Shown here piece after piece: positions 35,607-45,582 of a stretch of 64,000 bases of DNA; within the stretch, counting starts at the first letter, position 1; each line of letters starts with the position of its first letter. The notes beneath the pieces are model-generated. The model was not told where the DNA came from, searched no databases, and saw only the letters and a list, made by a program, of their open reading frames with translations. This DNA is from Komarekiella delphini-convector SJRDD-AB1. GTDB lineage: Bacteria > Cyanobacteriota > Cyanobacteriia > Cyanobacteriales > Nostocaceae. The position numbers were made by a program, and so were the translations under genes. Location of the stretch: assembly GCF_014831675.1 (NCBI RefSeq), contig NZ_VJXY01000002.1, positions 124,001 to 188,000 of the forward strand, written 5' to 3'.

Positions 35607-37973
35607 TCAGGACTGAGAAGTAGTGGTGTGGATAGCTAAACGTCTAGAGATGGCATTGTAAAAGCGATCGCTAATATCTTCGATCCTAACCTTGATTAAA
35701 GTTTGGTTATTAGCGGTTAAAACCCCCAAATCAGTGTCGAAATTACCCACCAAACCCAATTTTTGCCATTCCTTACCCAGATGTTCCTGTAAGTAGGATT
35801 CCCAAACTTCGTGGTGTTTTGAGGGTACAGAAACTAAAATTCGCGCTCCACCTTCGCCAAATAGCAATTCATCAAGGCGTTGTAATTGGGTAGGTGGTAT
35901 TTCTAAATTGATTTCAGCACCGAGGTTACTAGCAATGCAACATTCTGCTAGAGCAATAGCCACTCCTCCCTCAGCACAATCGTGAGCTGAATGAACCCAG
36001 CCAGCATGAATGCCCTCACGACAAACTTTTTGTACACGACGTTCCAAATCAAAATCCACCCGTGGTGGTTTTCCGGCAACAACGCCGTGGATAGTGGCTA
36101 AATACTCAGATGCTCCCAAACTGATTGTGGATGCTAAAGGTAATCCCAGCAAATAAATCACGTCACCGGCCGCCTGCCAACCTTGACCACAAATTTTAGT
36201 TATATCGGGAATTAACCCTACCATACCCACAACTGGGGTAGGATAGATTGGTTGCGGAGTACCTTGGGAATCAAGAGTTTCGTTATACAAAGAAACATTT
36301 CCGCCTGTGACTGGTGTTGCTAATTCTCGGCAACCTTCAGCTAAACCGCGACAAGCTTCTGCTAATTGCCAGTAACCAATCGGTTTTTCTGGAGAACCAA
36401 AATTCAGGTTATCCGTCACCGCCAGAGGTTCTGCACCTACACAACTGAGATTGCGTGCAGCCTCAGCCACCACAGCTTTAGCTCCCTCATAGGGATCAAG
36501 GTAAACATAACGAGGATTACAATCTACCGTAGCCGCAACCCCGCGTTGGGTAATGGCACTTCTCCCCCTGCTCTCTTCCAAGGGGCGTAAACGCACTACA
36601 GCAGCATCCGCACCACCCGGTAGAATGACTGTATTGTTCTGCACTTGATGATCATACTGACGATATACCCAGCGTTTAGATGCGATCGTGGGCTTATCAA
36701 GCAAAGTTAAAAGAATATCATTCCAAGTTTGCAAATGTCCTGAGATTTCAACACCAGCAGTTGTACAGGGGGGTAAAGACTCAGGCGTCCATTCCCAAGC
36801 TTTCAGAGCATATTCTGGCGGTTGAGCCAACAATTCTCGGTGATAAACAGGAGTATTCTCCGCCAATGCCTCAGTTGGAATTTCTGCTGCTATTTCACCC
36901 TGAAACAGTATCTTTACAATGGGTTCAGCAATTACAGTACCGGCGACAACAGCCTGAAGCCCCCAACGGTGAAAAATGTCGATTAACTCACCCTCACGTC
37001 CCTTGTGGGCAACAAACAGCATCCGTTCTTGAGATTCTGAGAGTAGGTATTCATAGGGAACCATCCCCAACTCACGCACAGGAATTTTATCTAAATCCAG
37101 TTCAATCCCTACACCACCTTTTGCTGCCATCTCTGACGTAGAACAGGTGATCCCAGCTGCTCCCATATCCTGTGCAGCAACAACTGCACCTGTCTTAAAC
37201 GCCTCCAAGCAAGCTTCAATTAACGACTTTTCCAAAAAAGGGTCGCCTACTTGCACTGCGGGACGGTCATCCATTGACTCATCACTCAATTCTGCACTGG
37301 CAAAACTCGCGCCTCCCATGCCATCGCGTCCAGTTGTAGAACCGACATACAGCACGGGATTACCTAAGCCAGACGCCCCAGATTTGACGATTTCTGGTGT
37401 TTCCATCAACCCCAGTGCCATAACATTCACTAAGGGATTGCCAGAGTAAGCAGGGTCAAAGTAAACTTCGCCGCCGACAGTGGGCACTCCCACACAATTA
37501 CCATAATGGGCAATTCCCGCTACAACACCGCTAAACAACCGCTGGGTTTTTACATCTTCTAAGGAACCGAAGCGCAGCGAGTTTAATATGGCAATAGGAC
37601 GCGCACCCATTGTAAAGATATCTCTCAGGATACCTCCTACCCCAGTTGCGGCTCCTTGGAATGGTTCAACAGCTGAAGGGTGATTATGGGATTCAATCTT
37701 AAAGGCTAATTGCAGCCCATCGCCTAAGTCCACAACACCAGCATTTTCACCAGGGCCCACGAGAATGCGGGGCCCGGCTGTAGGAAACTGTTTGAGTAAA
37801 GGTCGAGAATTTTTGTAACAGCAATGCTCTGACCACATCACCCCGAACATTCCCAGTTCAGCTTTGTTGGGATGACGCCCTAATCGGTGGACAATTTCTG
37901 CGTATTCTTCTGGCTTTAGACCTTCAGCAGCGATTTCTTCAGGGGAAAAGGGAGCAGCGGATGTGGCGGTCAT
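35607..37973 (-). CDS. purL: Phosphoribosylformylglycinamidine synthase subunit PurL
   Basis: ATP-dependent synthesis of FGAM in purine biosynthesis, working with PurQ and PurS, which are not in this window. It is 788 aa, the small-PurL length. Blocks include [18 protein letters not shown] near residue 42, [21 protein letters not shown] near 93 (His and Asn of the active site), and [15 protein letters not shown] near 270. Antisense open frames within it are shadows. Followed by purF. Confidence 0.97.
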   Translation of the reverse strand: MTATSAAPFSPEEIAAEGLKPEEYAEIVHRLGRHPNKAELGMFGVMWSEHCCYKNSRPLLKQFPTAGPRILVGPGENAGVVDLGDGLQLAFKIESHNHPSAVEPFQGAATGVGGILRDIFTMGARPIAILNSLRFGSLEDVKTQRLFSGVVAGIAHYGNCVGVPTVGGEVYFDPAYSGNPLVNVMALGLMETPEIVKSGASGLGNPVLYVGSTTGRDGMGGASFASAELSDESMDDRPAVQVGDPFLEKSLIEACLEAFKTGAVVAAQDMGAAGITCSTSEMAAKGGVGIELDLDKIPVRELGMVPYEYLLSESQERMLFVAHKGREGELIDIFHRWGLQAVVAGTVIAEPIVKILFQGEIAAEIPTEALAENTPVYHRELLAQPPEYALKAWEWTPESLPPCTTAGVEISGHLQTWNDILLTLLDKPTIASKRWVYRQYDHQVQNNTVILPGGADAAVVRLRPLEESRGRSAITQRGVAATVDCNPRYVYLDPYEGAKAVVAEAARNLSCVGAEPLAVTDNLNFGSPEKPIGYWQLAEACRGLAEGCRELATPVTGGNVSLYNETLDSQGTPQPIYPTPVVGMVGLIPDITKICGQGWQAAGDVIYLLGLPLASTISLGASEYLATIHGVVAGKPPRVDFDLERRVQKVCREGIHAGWVHSAHDCAEGGVAIALAECCIASNLGAEINLEIPPTQLQRLDELLFGEGGARILVSVPSKHHEVWESYLQEHLGKEWQKLGLVGNFDTDLGVLTANNQTLIKVRIEDISDRFYNAISRRLAIHTTTSQS

Positions 37974-38319
37974 GGAAGTAATGCACCAATTGAACAGAGC
38001 ATTATTCTATCGATTTACTTGCCCTCTAGGTGCAGTTCTAGGAATGTAGATAGTTCTTTCTTTATTTTCTTCAAGTAAATACCCACACAATGTTTACTAA
38101 ATTTTTACATAATTGGTTTTTTCTGCACTGACCTACGAGCATCTAGAAATGACTGGTCTTTGTCATGTAAGTGAACATTACAGATGCTATTAAGTCTATA
38201 TGTCTACAGTAGGTATGGAATTACTAGGGTATATGCAGTTTAGCTGTAACAATCAAGTGATGACAATCACAAGTATCCTTGATTAAGATCGTCTCCATGC
38301 AATTACTAAGTAAGCATAA

Positions 38320-38403
38320 TTAATTACAACTGAACTCTAGCCGAGTCATTAATAGGGAACACACTAATTGCCGACAGCCTCCGTAAGGAACTGTCGGCTT
38401 TTT
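38320..38403 (+). ncRNA. Candidate small RNA ending at an orphan terminator
   Basis: The plus strand has no gene upstream of the terminator for about 2.7 kb, since purL and purF are on the other strand, so a short transcript starting in this spacer is the simplest explanation. A possible -10 box CATAAT lies at 38315-38320, without a good -35 box. The left boundary is a guess, and the RNA matches no family I can name. Confidence 0.4.
38370..38403 (+). terminator. Rho-independent terminator without an upstream gene
   Basis: GCCGACAG (38370-38377) pairs with CTGTCGGC (38391-38398). Inner CCT/AGG pairs extend the stem to 11 bp with an AA bulge. A T5 run follows at 38399-38403. The opposite strand has no T-run, so it acts on plus-strand transcripts. 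Confidence 0.85.
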
Positions 38404-38585
38404 GTCATTGGTCATTTAAAATGTCCCCACAACTGGTTGATAACTTGACAGAGATTTGCCACAGCCACTACCAAGTGTGGGGAAGGTATGATCAAATTGG
38501 GAATTTTATGCGTATCGAGCGCTAATGCTTAGCACTCAATCTAGTAGACCGCAAGTCCACTTCAAGAAACAGCACACACTTTGCA

Positions 38586-39071
38586 TTAAGACATCGCTTG
38601 AATGATGTAATCAAAGTAGGGTGATGCTTCGATAGCATCTTCCGCACTTAGTAAGCCAAGGGAGGCTTTTTTCAGTGAACTAATGGCTTCTACCATTCCT
38701 GGTACGGGAACACCGAGTGAATTATACATTTCCCGCACACCAATTAAACCGATTTTTTCAATTGGCTCTTTGTCGCCAGCAAGCACGCCATAGGTAATCA
38801 GGCGCAAGTACCAGCCAAAGTCACGGATACATAAAGAACGCTGACGTTCTCCGTAAGCATTACCACCGGGTGAAATAAAGTCGGGACGCTTCTGCCAAAG
38901 CTGTTTAGTTGCTTCTTGAACAATCTTTTTTTCATTTTCAGCTAAGGTAGCAGCAATCCGCGTCCTTTGTAGACCGGTTTGCAAAAATTCTTCGATACTC
39001 TTGAGTTCGCCACTGCTGGGATAACGCAGTTCGTCGTCGGCTTTGAGAATAACTTGGCTAATTACAGTCAT
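38586..39071 (-). CDS. apcD: Allophycocyanin alpha-B subunit (ApcD)
   Basis: Phycobilisome core terminal emitter that passes energy to the photosystems. It is 161 aa from the ATG at 39071; five extra upstream codons are possible. [20 protein letters not shown] is the ApcD N-terminus and differs from ApcA. Cys81 ([14 protein letters not shown]) is the phycocyanobilin attachment site. [16 protein letters not shown] is conserved. As usual for apcD, it is a single gene away from the apcABC operon. Confidence 0.95.
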   Translation of the reverse strand: MTVISQVILKADDELRYPSSGELKSIEEFLQTGLQRTRIAATLAENEKKIVQEATKQLWQKRPDFISPGGNAYGERQRSLCIRDFGWYLRLITYGVLAGDKEPIEKIGLIGVREMYNSLGVPVPGMVEAISSLKKASLGLLSAEDAIEASPYFDYIIQAMS

Positions 39072-39129
39072 GATTATTGCAATCACGCAAAGAAATATTA
39101 TTTGCTAGTTTAACGAGTTGTAGGTACAC

Positions 39130-39250
39130 AAGTGAAGAGAGATGAGGGAGATGGGGGAGATGGGGAAGCCGGGGAAGCAGAGGGAGCAGCGGAAGCAGCG
39201 GAAGCAGGGGAAGAATTTCTAAGTTTTTGACTAATGACTAATGACTAAAA
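39130..39250. repeat. Purine-rich and TGACTAA heptamer repeats before rlmD
   Basis: A run of GGGAGAT and GGAAGCA units (39130-39205) is followed by three TGACTAA units (about 39229-39248). The start codon of the next gene belongs to the last units. Confidence 0.75.
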
Positions 39251-40656
39251 TAATTTGGCAACAGGGTGAATTAATTGAAGTTACGATCGCCGACTTAAAT
39301 GATACAGGCGACGGTGTGGGACGCTTTGATGAACGCGTAGTATTTGTCCCGGATACCGTTCCAGGCGATCGCGCTATTGTACGCTTGATGCATGTTAAAC
39401 CTAAATACGCTCACGGCAAGCTCCAGGAGCTATTGCAACCATCTCCCCACCGGATTCGACCTAGCTGCATTGTGGCTGATAAGTGCGGTGGTTGCCAGTG
39501 GCAACATATTAATTATAATTACCAGTTAGCAGCCAAGCGTAATCAAGTTATCCAAGCTTTGGAACGCATTGGCGGTTTTGTCCAACCACCTGTAGATCCG
39601 GTACTCGCGGCTTCTTCTGCTTTAGGCTACCGCAACAAAGCCACTTATCCTCTAAGCAGATCGGCTACCGGACAAGTCCAAGCTGGTTATTACCAAAAAG
39701 GTAGCCACCAATTAATTAACTTAAATCAATGTCCAGTTCAGGACATGCGATTAAATCCTTTGCTGGCTGAAGTTAAACAGGATATTCAAAAGCAGGGTTG
39801 GCAAATTTACAACGAACAGCGTCATCAAGGGCAAATTCGCCATCTGGGTTTACGCATTGGACGACGCACAGGGGAAATGTTGCTGACTTTGGTGGTGAAG
39901 GACTGGAATCTACCGGGAATTGAAAACCAAGCCCAAGAATGGTTAAAGCGCTATCCCCAGTTGGTGGGAGTTTCTCTGAATCGGAATTGCGATCGCACAA
40001 ATGTGATCTTTGGAAATGAAACCCGTTGTATTGCCGGAGTTCCCTATCTGCGAGAAAAGTTTGCTGGATTGGAATTTCAAGTGCGCCCAGATACATTTTT
40101 TCAAGTTTATACAGAAACAGCAGAGGCGCTATTGCAGATAATTCAGTCAGAACTTAATCTTCAAGGGCATGAGGTGCTAGTTGATGCTTATTGTGGCATT
40201 GGAACTTTAACTTTACCTCTTGCCAAGCAAGTACACCAAGCTACGGGATTAGAAGTGCAACCAGCAGCAGTAGAACAAGCTATTTTGAATGCTCAGCATA
40301 ACAAAATTAATAATGTGACATTCCAAGTCGGGGCAGTAGAAAAGTTGCTCCCAAAAATGGGCACAATACCAGAAGTAGTTTTACTTGACCCGCCACGTAA
40401 GGGATGCGATCGCGCTGTCATCGATACTTTACTGCAAACGAAACCATCTCGAATCGTTTACCTCAGCTGTAAAGTAGCTACCCTCGCCCGTGATCTCAAA
40501 CTACTCTGTCAAAACGGGCAGTATGAGATCACACGGGTGCAACCTGCTGATTTTTTCCCCCAAACGGCTCATGTGGAAGCTGCCGCCTTTCTTGTGCTAT
40601 CACATTTGGATAAGGGTGCTAAGTCCTTCACAAAAACTCAAATTGGAAATTTGTAG
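39241..40656 (+). CDS. rlmD: 23S rRNA (uracil-5-)-methyltransferase RlmD/RumA family
   Basis: 471 aa, SAM-dependent. An N-terminal TRAM domain (about 5-65) precedes a Cys cluster (CIVADKCGGCQWQ, with a further Cys near residue 165, NQCPVQD) that should hold a 4Fe-4S cluster. The methyltransferase domain has VDAYCGIGTLTLPLA near residue 315, DPPRKGCDRAVID near 382 and the nucleophile region YLSCKVATLARDL near 405. The ATG is part of a TGACTAA repeat, and no other start is close. In cyanobacteria this family acts on 23S rRNA; which uracil is not determined. Confidence 0.93.
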   Translation: MTKIIWQQGELIEVTIADLNDTGDGVGRFDERVVFVPDTVPGDRAIVRLMHVKPKYAHGKLQELLQPSPHRIRPSCIVADKCGGCQWQHINYNYQLAAKRNQVIQALERIGGFVQPPVDPVLAASSALGYRNKATYPLSRSATGQVQAGYYQKGSHQLINLNQCPVQDMRLNPLLAEVKQDIQKQGWQIYNEQRHQGQIRHLGLRIGRRTGEMLLTLVVKDWNLPGIENQAQEWLKRYPQLVGVSLNRNCDRTNVIFGNETRCIAGVPYLREKFAGLEFQVRPDTFFQVYTETAEALLQIIQSELNLQGHEVLVDAYCGIGTLTLPLAKQVHQATGLEVQPAAVEQAILNAQHNKINNVTFQVGAVEKLLPKMGTIPEVVLLDPPRKGCDRAVIDTLLQTKPSRIVYLSCKVATLARDLKLLCQNGQYEITRVQPADFFPQTAHVEAAAFLVLSHLDKGAKSFTKTQIGNL

Positions 40657-41036
40657 TCTAGTGCATACTAAAAATGCTAAAATCGAATTAAGCTAAAAAT
40701 AGATTTCATTTTGTTTAAAGAAATTAAAGTTGCATAGGCTCTTAAAAACATGAAATGGGTTGTCTAAATTACAAATCGGCAAATAGCAGAGTATAACAAT
40801 ACTCATCCAAGTTTTCAGCAGCTTTTAAGTTGCTAGTATTATCAGGTTAATCATCCCACCAGCCGTTATATATTCAAGCAATCCTAACTTATTCATTGAG
40901 TCAATGCTCCCTAGCATTTTCAAAATTTAGTTTTAAAGACGCAAGTTTGAAGGCAGCATGACCACCTCAACTTTTATCAGGGTGCCTGTTAAAGCAAACT
41001 GATGTCTAGCTAACTGAAAGCTATGGGGTTTCTCTT
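40657..41036. other. Spacer upstream of the anti-sigma-like gene
   Basis: About 380 bp with no supported gene. A 14-codon frame from the ATG at about 40958 lies near the end, but nothing shows it is translated. AGGCA/TGCCT form a weak stem near 40951-40987. Confidence 0.45.
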
Positions 41037-41489
41037 GTGATTACCATTTCACTTCGTCCCGTTGGACGTTACTGGGGCACAATTAGTTTCGCCTCTACTC
41101 TCTATCTTTGTCCGATATTAGATTTGTTGTTGGCAGAAATTCCAGCAAAGCTCCAAGCGGAACTGCGGCTAGGACTCCAAGAAGCCTTAGTAAACGCAGC
41201 AAAACATGGAAATAATCTTGATCCTAGTAAAAGAGTTGTAGTCCGTTTTTCTTTAATAGATAATCAATATTGGTGGGTAATATCAGACCAGGGTAGTGGT
41301 TTTTGTCCTTCATCTGCTAATGATGACGACGAACTAACAGATTATCTGCCACCAGATGAGGCAGAAAGTGGTCGTGGTTTATGTCTTCTGCATCAAATCT
41401 TTGATCAGGTAGAGTGGAACCGCAAAGGCACGGAATTAAGACTTTGTAAACAAATGGAAAATCGCCCCCGGCTATCTCTGCGACGGTGA
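41037..41489 (+). CDS. RsbW-like anti-sigma/serine-kinase ATPase
   Basis: 150 aa, GHKL (HATPase_c_2) domain only. The N-box is LQEALVNAAKHGNN near residue 48, the G1 box ISDQGSGF near 83, and the G2 region ESGRGLCLLHQIFDQVEW near 115. Such proteins phosphorylate anti-sigma antagonists or bind sigma factors in partner switching. No partner is adjacent. The start is a GTG; the nearby ATG at 41023 is out of frame. Function is inferred from the family. Confidence 0.85.
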   Translation: MITISLRPVGRYWGTISFASTLYLCPILDLLLAEIPAKLQAELRLGLQEALVNAAKHGNNLDPSKRVVVRFSLIDNQYWWVISDQGSGFCPSSANDDDELTDYLPPDEAESGRGLCLLHQIFDQVEWNRKGTELRLCKQMENRPRLSLRR

Positions 41490-41573
41490 GTACAGCAGGG
41501 GGAGACAAGGAGATAGCAAGACAAGGAGAGAAGGTAACAATAGTTAATGATATTGTTACTTTTTCCAGTCCTC

Positions 41574-41858
41574 TTATTTTTTATGTTCGCCGTGGCTTGG
41601 ACAGGGTGGGGCAGAAATAGAGCGATCTAGCCAACCAACCGCCTGTTCTAATCTAGCGAGAGCTTCTTGTGGCTGGTTTTTGAGCAGATACACGACTGCT
41701 GCTGCTATTTGTTCATTGGCGCGAGAATTGCGGTTAGACTTGAGGCGATGCCAATCGTCAGGGGAAATGCTTAGCCTTTCCATAAGGGCTTGGGCTAATT
41801 CCAGAGTGCTAAATTCATTCAGTTGGCTGGTTTTAGGCAGCTGGGTTGATTGAGACAT
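41574..41858 (-). CDS. Small conserved cyanobacterial protein
   Basis: 94 aa, helical. LNEFSTLELAQALMERLSIS and WHRLKSNRNSRANEQIAAAV are the visible blocks, and the tail (APPCPSHGEHKK) has a Cys and His residues. I recognise it only as a small conserved protein, and no function is known to me. Its upstream flank holds a dispersed palindromic repeat. Confidence 0.7.
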   Translation of the reverse strand: MSQSTQLPKTSQLNEFSTLELAQALMERLSISPDDWHRLKSNRNSRANEQIAAAVVYLLKNQPQEALARLEQAVGWLDRSISAPPCPSHGEHKK

Positions 41859-41889
41859 AATTATGAGTCCTTTTTATTTTGTCCTTTGT

Positions 41890-41963
41890 CCTCTGTTACA
41901 AAGTTCTGTTCGGAGGAAGCCTCTCTACGAGACGCACTCGCGTTCTGCTCAGACTTTGCGCTT
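41890..41963 (+). repeat. Dispersed palindromic repeat, copy 3
   Basis: About 74 bp, apparently identical in its core to copies at 33786 and 30895. Heptamer repeats TGACAAA flank it (about 41985-42008). Confidence 0.9.
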
Positions 41964-42046
41964 CGTCCTTTGAAAAATTACCAATGACAAATGACAAATG
42001 ACTAATGACAATTGGTTAACATTTAATCTTAGTTTACTACTTGTAA

Positions 42047-42409
42047 ATGAAGCCGCCTAAACAATCGCAGCCGCCAGCAGAAAACCCAGAGCCAGATTTT
42101 GAGCAAGAACTCGAAGAAGTAGAGCGATCGCTCCTATCCTTAAAAGAACGCTACAATCAAGTGCAACGCGATCGCCTTTCAAAGGCACAATGGCAACAAC
42201 GCCTCAACCAACTAAATCATAATAAGCACCAGACTCCAGAAATCAAAGCGGAGTTAGGGCACATAAAACAGCAGTTGGAAATGCTAGAAGTAAACTTAGA
42301 AAGCCAGTTATTCTCTTGGGGTAGCCTTAAGAAACCTTTCTGGCAAGCCGTCCGCTTTGGTGGAATGGGCGTTATTATAGGCTGGATATTGAAATCCTGT
42401 GCTGGGTAA
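42047..42409 (+). CDS. Coiled-coil protein with C-terminal membrane anchor
   Basis: 120 aa. An acidic, Pro-rich N-terminus is followed by two coiled-coil stretches (about residues 17-50 and 65-85; [17 protein letters not shown] type) and a short hydrophobic C-terminal segment ([17 protein letters not shown]). It could be a tail-anchored protein. No family recognised. It ends 2 bp before asnS on the same strand, so the two are probably cotranscribed. Confidence 0.72.
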   Translation: MKPPKQSQPPAENPEPDFEQELEEVERSLLSLKERYNQVQRDRLSKAQWQQRLNQLNHNKHQTPEIKAELGHIKQQLEMLEVNLESQLFSWGSLKKPFWQAVRFGGMGVIIGWILKSCAG

Positions 42410-42411
42410 AT

Positions 42412-43803
42412 ATGGTAAATCGACGGATTGCAGAAATATTGCGAAGTGGTCAACCTGATGAGTCTGTTGTAGTTCAAGGCTGGGTAAGAACCAAACGCGA
42501 GTCAAAAGGTTTTGCTTTTATTGAACTCAATGACGGCTCATCGCTAGCTAATTTGCAAGTCGTAATTAATCAGGATTTGCCAGACTACGAAGCTATCTTA
42601 AAACAGTTGAATACGGGTGCTGCTGTCGAGGTAACAGGGGTGCTGGTGGCTTCTGTTGGTAAAGGACAGCGAATTGAGTTGAAAGCAGAAACAGTCAAAG
42701 TCTACGGTGAAGCTGATCCCGAAACTTACCCACTGCAAAAGAAACGCCATTCCTTTGAATTTTTGCGAACCATTGGACATTTGCGATCGCGGACTAATTC
42801 CTTTGGTGCAGTTTTCCGCGTCAGAAATGCTTGTTCTACAGCCATTCACCAATTTTTCCAAGAAAGAGGCTTTTTGTGGGTACACACACCCATCATCACC
42901 GCTAGCGATTGTGAAGGCGCAGGTGAACTATTTAGTGTTACCAGCTTAGATTTAAAGAATATTCCTCGTACAGAAAGTCAAGCTGTAGATTACACGCAAG
43001 ACTTTTTTGCTAAACCCACATATTTAACAGTTAGCGGACAGTTGGAAGCGGAAGTTATGGCGATGGCGTTTAGCAACGTCTACACCTTCGGCCCTACCTT
43101 CCGCGCAGAGAATTCCAACACTTCTCGCCACTTAGCAGAATTTTGGATGGTTGAGCCAGAAATGGCTTTTTGTGACTTGAAAGGCGATATGGACTTAGCC
43201 GAGGCGTTTCTCAAACATATTTTTAAATATGTGTTGGAAACTTGCCCAGAAGACATGGAATTTTTCAATCAGCGCATTGATAATACTGTGTTGGCAACAG
43301 CCGAAAATATTATTAATAATCAATTTGAACGCTTAACTTATACAGAAGCAGTAAAACTTTTAGAAAAAGCTGATGTCAAGTTTGAGTATCCTGTAAGTTG
43401 GGGCTTAGATTTACAATCAGAACACGAACGCTACCTAGCTGAGCAATTGTTTAAGAAGCCTGCGATCGTCACAGATTATCCAGCGCAAATCAAAGCCTTT
43501 TATATGCGCTTAAACGACGATGAAAAAACTGTCCGTGCAATGGATATTCTCGCACCCAAAATTGGCGAAATTGTTGGCGGTTCCCAACGGGAAGAACGTT
43601 TAGAAGTCCTAGAACGCCGTGTATTAGCGCAAGGGTTAAACCCAGAAGATTTGTGGTGGTATCTTGATTTGCGTCGTTATGGTACTGTTCCCCACGCTGG
43701 TTTTGGTTTGGGGTTTGAAAGACTCGTGCAATTTATGACGGGTATGGGCAATATCCGTGATGTGATTCCCTTCCCGCGTACACCGCAAAGTGCCGAGTTT
43801 TAA
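42412..43803 (+). CDS. asnS: Asparaginyl-tRNA synthetase
   Basis: Class IIb tRNA synthetase, 463 aa. The N-terminal OB-fold anticodon-binding domain has [20 protein letters not shown]. Motif 2 lies around [21 protein letters not shown], and motif 3 is [15 protein letters not shown] near the C-terminus. The presence of AsnRS means Asn-tRNA is made directly. A terminator follows. Confidence 0.96.
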   Translation: MVNRRIAEILRSGQPDESVVVQGWVRTKRESKGFAFIELNDGSSLANLQVVINQDLPDYEAILKQLNTGAAVEVTGVLVASVGKGQRIELKAETVKVYGEADPETYPLQKKRHSFEFLRTIGHLRSRTNSFGAVFRVRNACSTAIHQFFQERGFLWVHTPIITASDCEGAGELFSVTSLDLKNIPRTESQAVDYTQDFFAKPTYLTVSGQLEAEVMAMAFSNVYTFGPTFRAENSNTSRHLAEFWMVEPEMAFCDLKGDMDLAEAFLKHIFKYVLETCPEDMEFFNQRIDNTVLATAENIINNQFERLTYTEAVKLLEKADVKFEYPVSWGLDLQSEHERYLAEQLFKKPAIVTDYPAQIKAFYMRLNDDEKTVRAMDILAPKIGEIVGGSQREERLEVLERRVLAQGLNPEDLWWYLDLRRYGTVPHAGFGLGFERLVQFMTGMGNIRDVIPFPRTPQSAEF

Positions 43804-43864
43804 TTTGAGAATTTGAAACCCAGGCTATTATAAATCCTGTCTACATCGGCTAATAAAAACTTTT

Positions 43865-43887
43865 AAACCCGCATTTGCGGGTTTTTC
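43865..43887 (+). terminator. Rho-independent terminator of asnS
   Basis: AAACCCGC (43865-43872) pairs with GCGGGTTT (43877-43884) around an ATTT loop, and the T-run continues after the stem (TTTTTC). Confidence 0.9.
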
Positions 43888-44175
43888 TTGTGTAGCCACA
43901 TATTTTATAAAGCGATTAGTTAAAATTCAATATGCTTGGGTTAAGCATCTCTTTCTTCTCTCTGCGCTCTCTGCGCCTTGGTGGTTCGTTAAAAAGTTGA
44001 CTTTGGTAACAGAGTTTTAACCTTAACTGAAATACACAAGAAATTATTTACTACATCTAGATTTATGGTTTGCAAAGGCAAATACTTTCTTGCTTGCATG
44101 GGATAAGTAACGCTAGTGTTAAAAGAAATCGTCCAAAGCGAAATCCTCATCCAAGAAGTCGAGTAGGAAGCTAGA
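43888..44175. other. Spacer between asnS and the NIL-domain gene
   Basis: About 290 bp. It includes a TCTGCGCTCTCTGCGCCTTGG stretch of a common cyanobacterial intergenic repeat (about 43963-43983, partly shown). No gene is supported on the plus strand. Confidence 0.45.
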
Positions 44176-44484
44176 ATGGCAATTCCAAATAAACAGGTAA
44201 AATTTAATACTGATATTTTAGATAATAGACGCACCCAAACTCGCATCCAAGTTCACATACCTAAAGATTTGCATGAGGAACCAGTCATTTCACGACTGGT
44301 TTCTCATTATGGCATCACGGTAATTATTGTTGATGCTCAGGTAAGCGCAAACGTGCCTGAATGTAGTTGTTTTAATCTGGAACTACGAGGTACTGTTTCT
44401 CAAATTGAAAGTGCTTTAACTTACCTGGATGAACTGGATTTAGAAGTATTGCACCAATCCAACTCTGAAGAAGATGGTTGGTAA
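44176..44484 (+). CDS. NIL domain protein
   Basis: 102 aa, an ACT-like NIL domain found at the C-terminus of methionine ABC ATPases and as a stand-alone protein in cyanobacteria. TRIQVHIPKDLHEEPVISRLV is the first strand-helix and FNLELRGTVSQIESALTYLDE the second half. Cys61 and Cys63 (PECSCF) are notable. Small-molecule binding is likely; the ligand is unknown. Confidence 0.82.
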   Translation: MAIPNKQVKFNTDILDNRRTQTRIQVHIPKDLHEEPVISRLVSHYGITVIIVDAQVSANVPECSCFNLELRGTVSQIESALTYLDELDLEVLHQSNSEEDGW

Positions 44485-44540
44485 ATTGAGTGCTGAGTCA
44501 AAAACACTCAGCACTCACCACTCACGACTTGGTACTAAAT

Positions 44541-45221
44541 TTAAGCCATTTGATTTTCAATCGCCCACCGTGCTAGTTCAGTGCGGTTATGGAGATTGGT
44601 TTTGCCCAACATGTTGGACACATGGCTTTCAACCGTTCGCTGACTAACATTTAATTCTTCAGCAATTTCCCGGTTAGCTAAACCCCTGGCTACAAACTGG
44701 ACTACTTTCAGTTCTGTTGGGGTCAATTGCACATCGAAGGGAACCTGGATGCGGGAACCGTTTTCTCCTCCTTTTGCTTGGTGTTCTTTCCAACGGATAG
44801 TTTGTTTGAGAGAGGATTCTACTTGCGCTACGAGTTCTTCTGGCTCAAAGGGCTTGACCATATATACATCAGCACCTTTATTCAAACCTTTAACTCGATC
44901 CGCGCTTTGTCCCTTAGCTGAAAGGAAAAGAACGGGAATCCAGCTGGTTCGTTCGTTTTGCCGGACTTGTTCCACAAAAGTATATCCATCCATTTCCGGC
45001 ATCATCACGTCGCAGATGATCATGTCTGGAACATCATGCTCTAAAATTTCCAGAGCTTCTCGTCCATTTTCAGCGGTGATGACTTCATATCCCCGGAATT
45101 CTAAGTAATCCTTCACCAGCAAGATGAGGTTAGGGTCATCATCAATCAATAGAAGTCGTTTGTGATCTTTCATGCTGGGCTCTTTCATAGCAGTGGCACT
45201 TGTCGCGCTTCGGTCCATCAA
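44541..45221 (-). CDS. NarL/LuxR-type response regulator, Rre1/Ycf29-like
   Basis: 226 aa. A receiver domain (residues 21-140) has LIDDDPNLILLVKDYLEFRGY, phospho-acceptor Asp71 (IICDVMMPEMDGY) and the Lys in VKPFEPEE. A LuxR-type helix-turn-helix follows at about 165-226 (GLANREIAEELNVSQRTVE). The receiver resembles Rre1 (Ycf29 homologue), which in cyanobacteria works with Hik34 in activating groESL, htpG and other heat-stress genes. It lies about 1 kb from groES. The Rre1 assignment rests on remembered similarity, so moderate confidence in the orthology. An internal start at 45173 (Met17, MKDHKRLLL) is possible. Confidence 0.88.
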   Translation of the reverse strand: MMDRSATSATAMKEPSMKDHKRLLLIDDDPNLILLVKDYLEFRGYEVITAENGREALEILEHDVPDMIICDVMMPEMDGYTFVEQVRQNERTSWIPVLFLSAKGQSADRVKGLNKGADVYMVKPFEPEELVAQVESSLKQTIRWKEHQAKGGENGSRIQVPFDVQLTPTELKVVQFVARGLANREIAEELNVSQRTVESHVSNMLGKTNLHNRTELARWAIENQMA

Positions 45222-45582
45222 TGTCTTGAATAGTTATCCTCTATGGTGGATTATTTGAGATGTTGTCTTTTTTCCCACTTAACTTGCCTTTGCTGCCTCG
45301 AAGTCCCAAAAGTGTTGAAGCACTTTTAAGAAATTAGTAGCTCGATGGCAAAAGTCCAGCAAGGATACGTATAGCAGTAGTATCTATAATGCGCTATTAT
45401 ATATCGCTTTGAAAGTGGCGGGCTAAAAAACACTAATTAAATAATCCTTCTGATTCACAAGTAAGTACTGGCTTAAGATGACCCTACCTCAAAACCAACC
45501 CGCGCTTTCTTAAAGCTTACTGCCATACCATATCCTTCGGATGTGAAGTCTTTACGAGACATTCACAAGAAACTAGGGAAGT
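45222..45582. other. Spacer upstream of the response regulator
   Basis: About 360 bp between two minus-strand genes, presumably with the regulator's promoter. I saw no clear operator and no gene. Confidence 0.45.

Larger units (their letters stand above)
37974..38585. other. Spacer between purL and apcD with an orphan terminator
   Basis: About 610 bp. Both neighbours are on the minus strand, yet a strong plus-strand terminator lies at 38370-38403 (listed separately). An imperfect inverted pair resembling CIRCE half-sites in the outward order (GAGCGCTAA-TGC-TTAGCACTC, 38518-38538) lies just past apcD. No open frame is supported. Confidence 0.55.

Noticed and set aside
36680-37449. Plus-strand open frames of 100-153 codons
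   Set aside because: They lie antisense inside purL, whose conserved motifs are intact.
38518-38538. CIRCE-like half-sites near apcD
   Set aside because: The half-sites are in the outward order with a 3-bp gap and a mismatch, so they do not form a CIRCE.
40958-41002. 14-codon frame before the anti-sigma-like gene, possible leader peptide
   Set aside because: There is no attenuator structure or codon bias to support a leader function.
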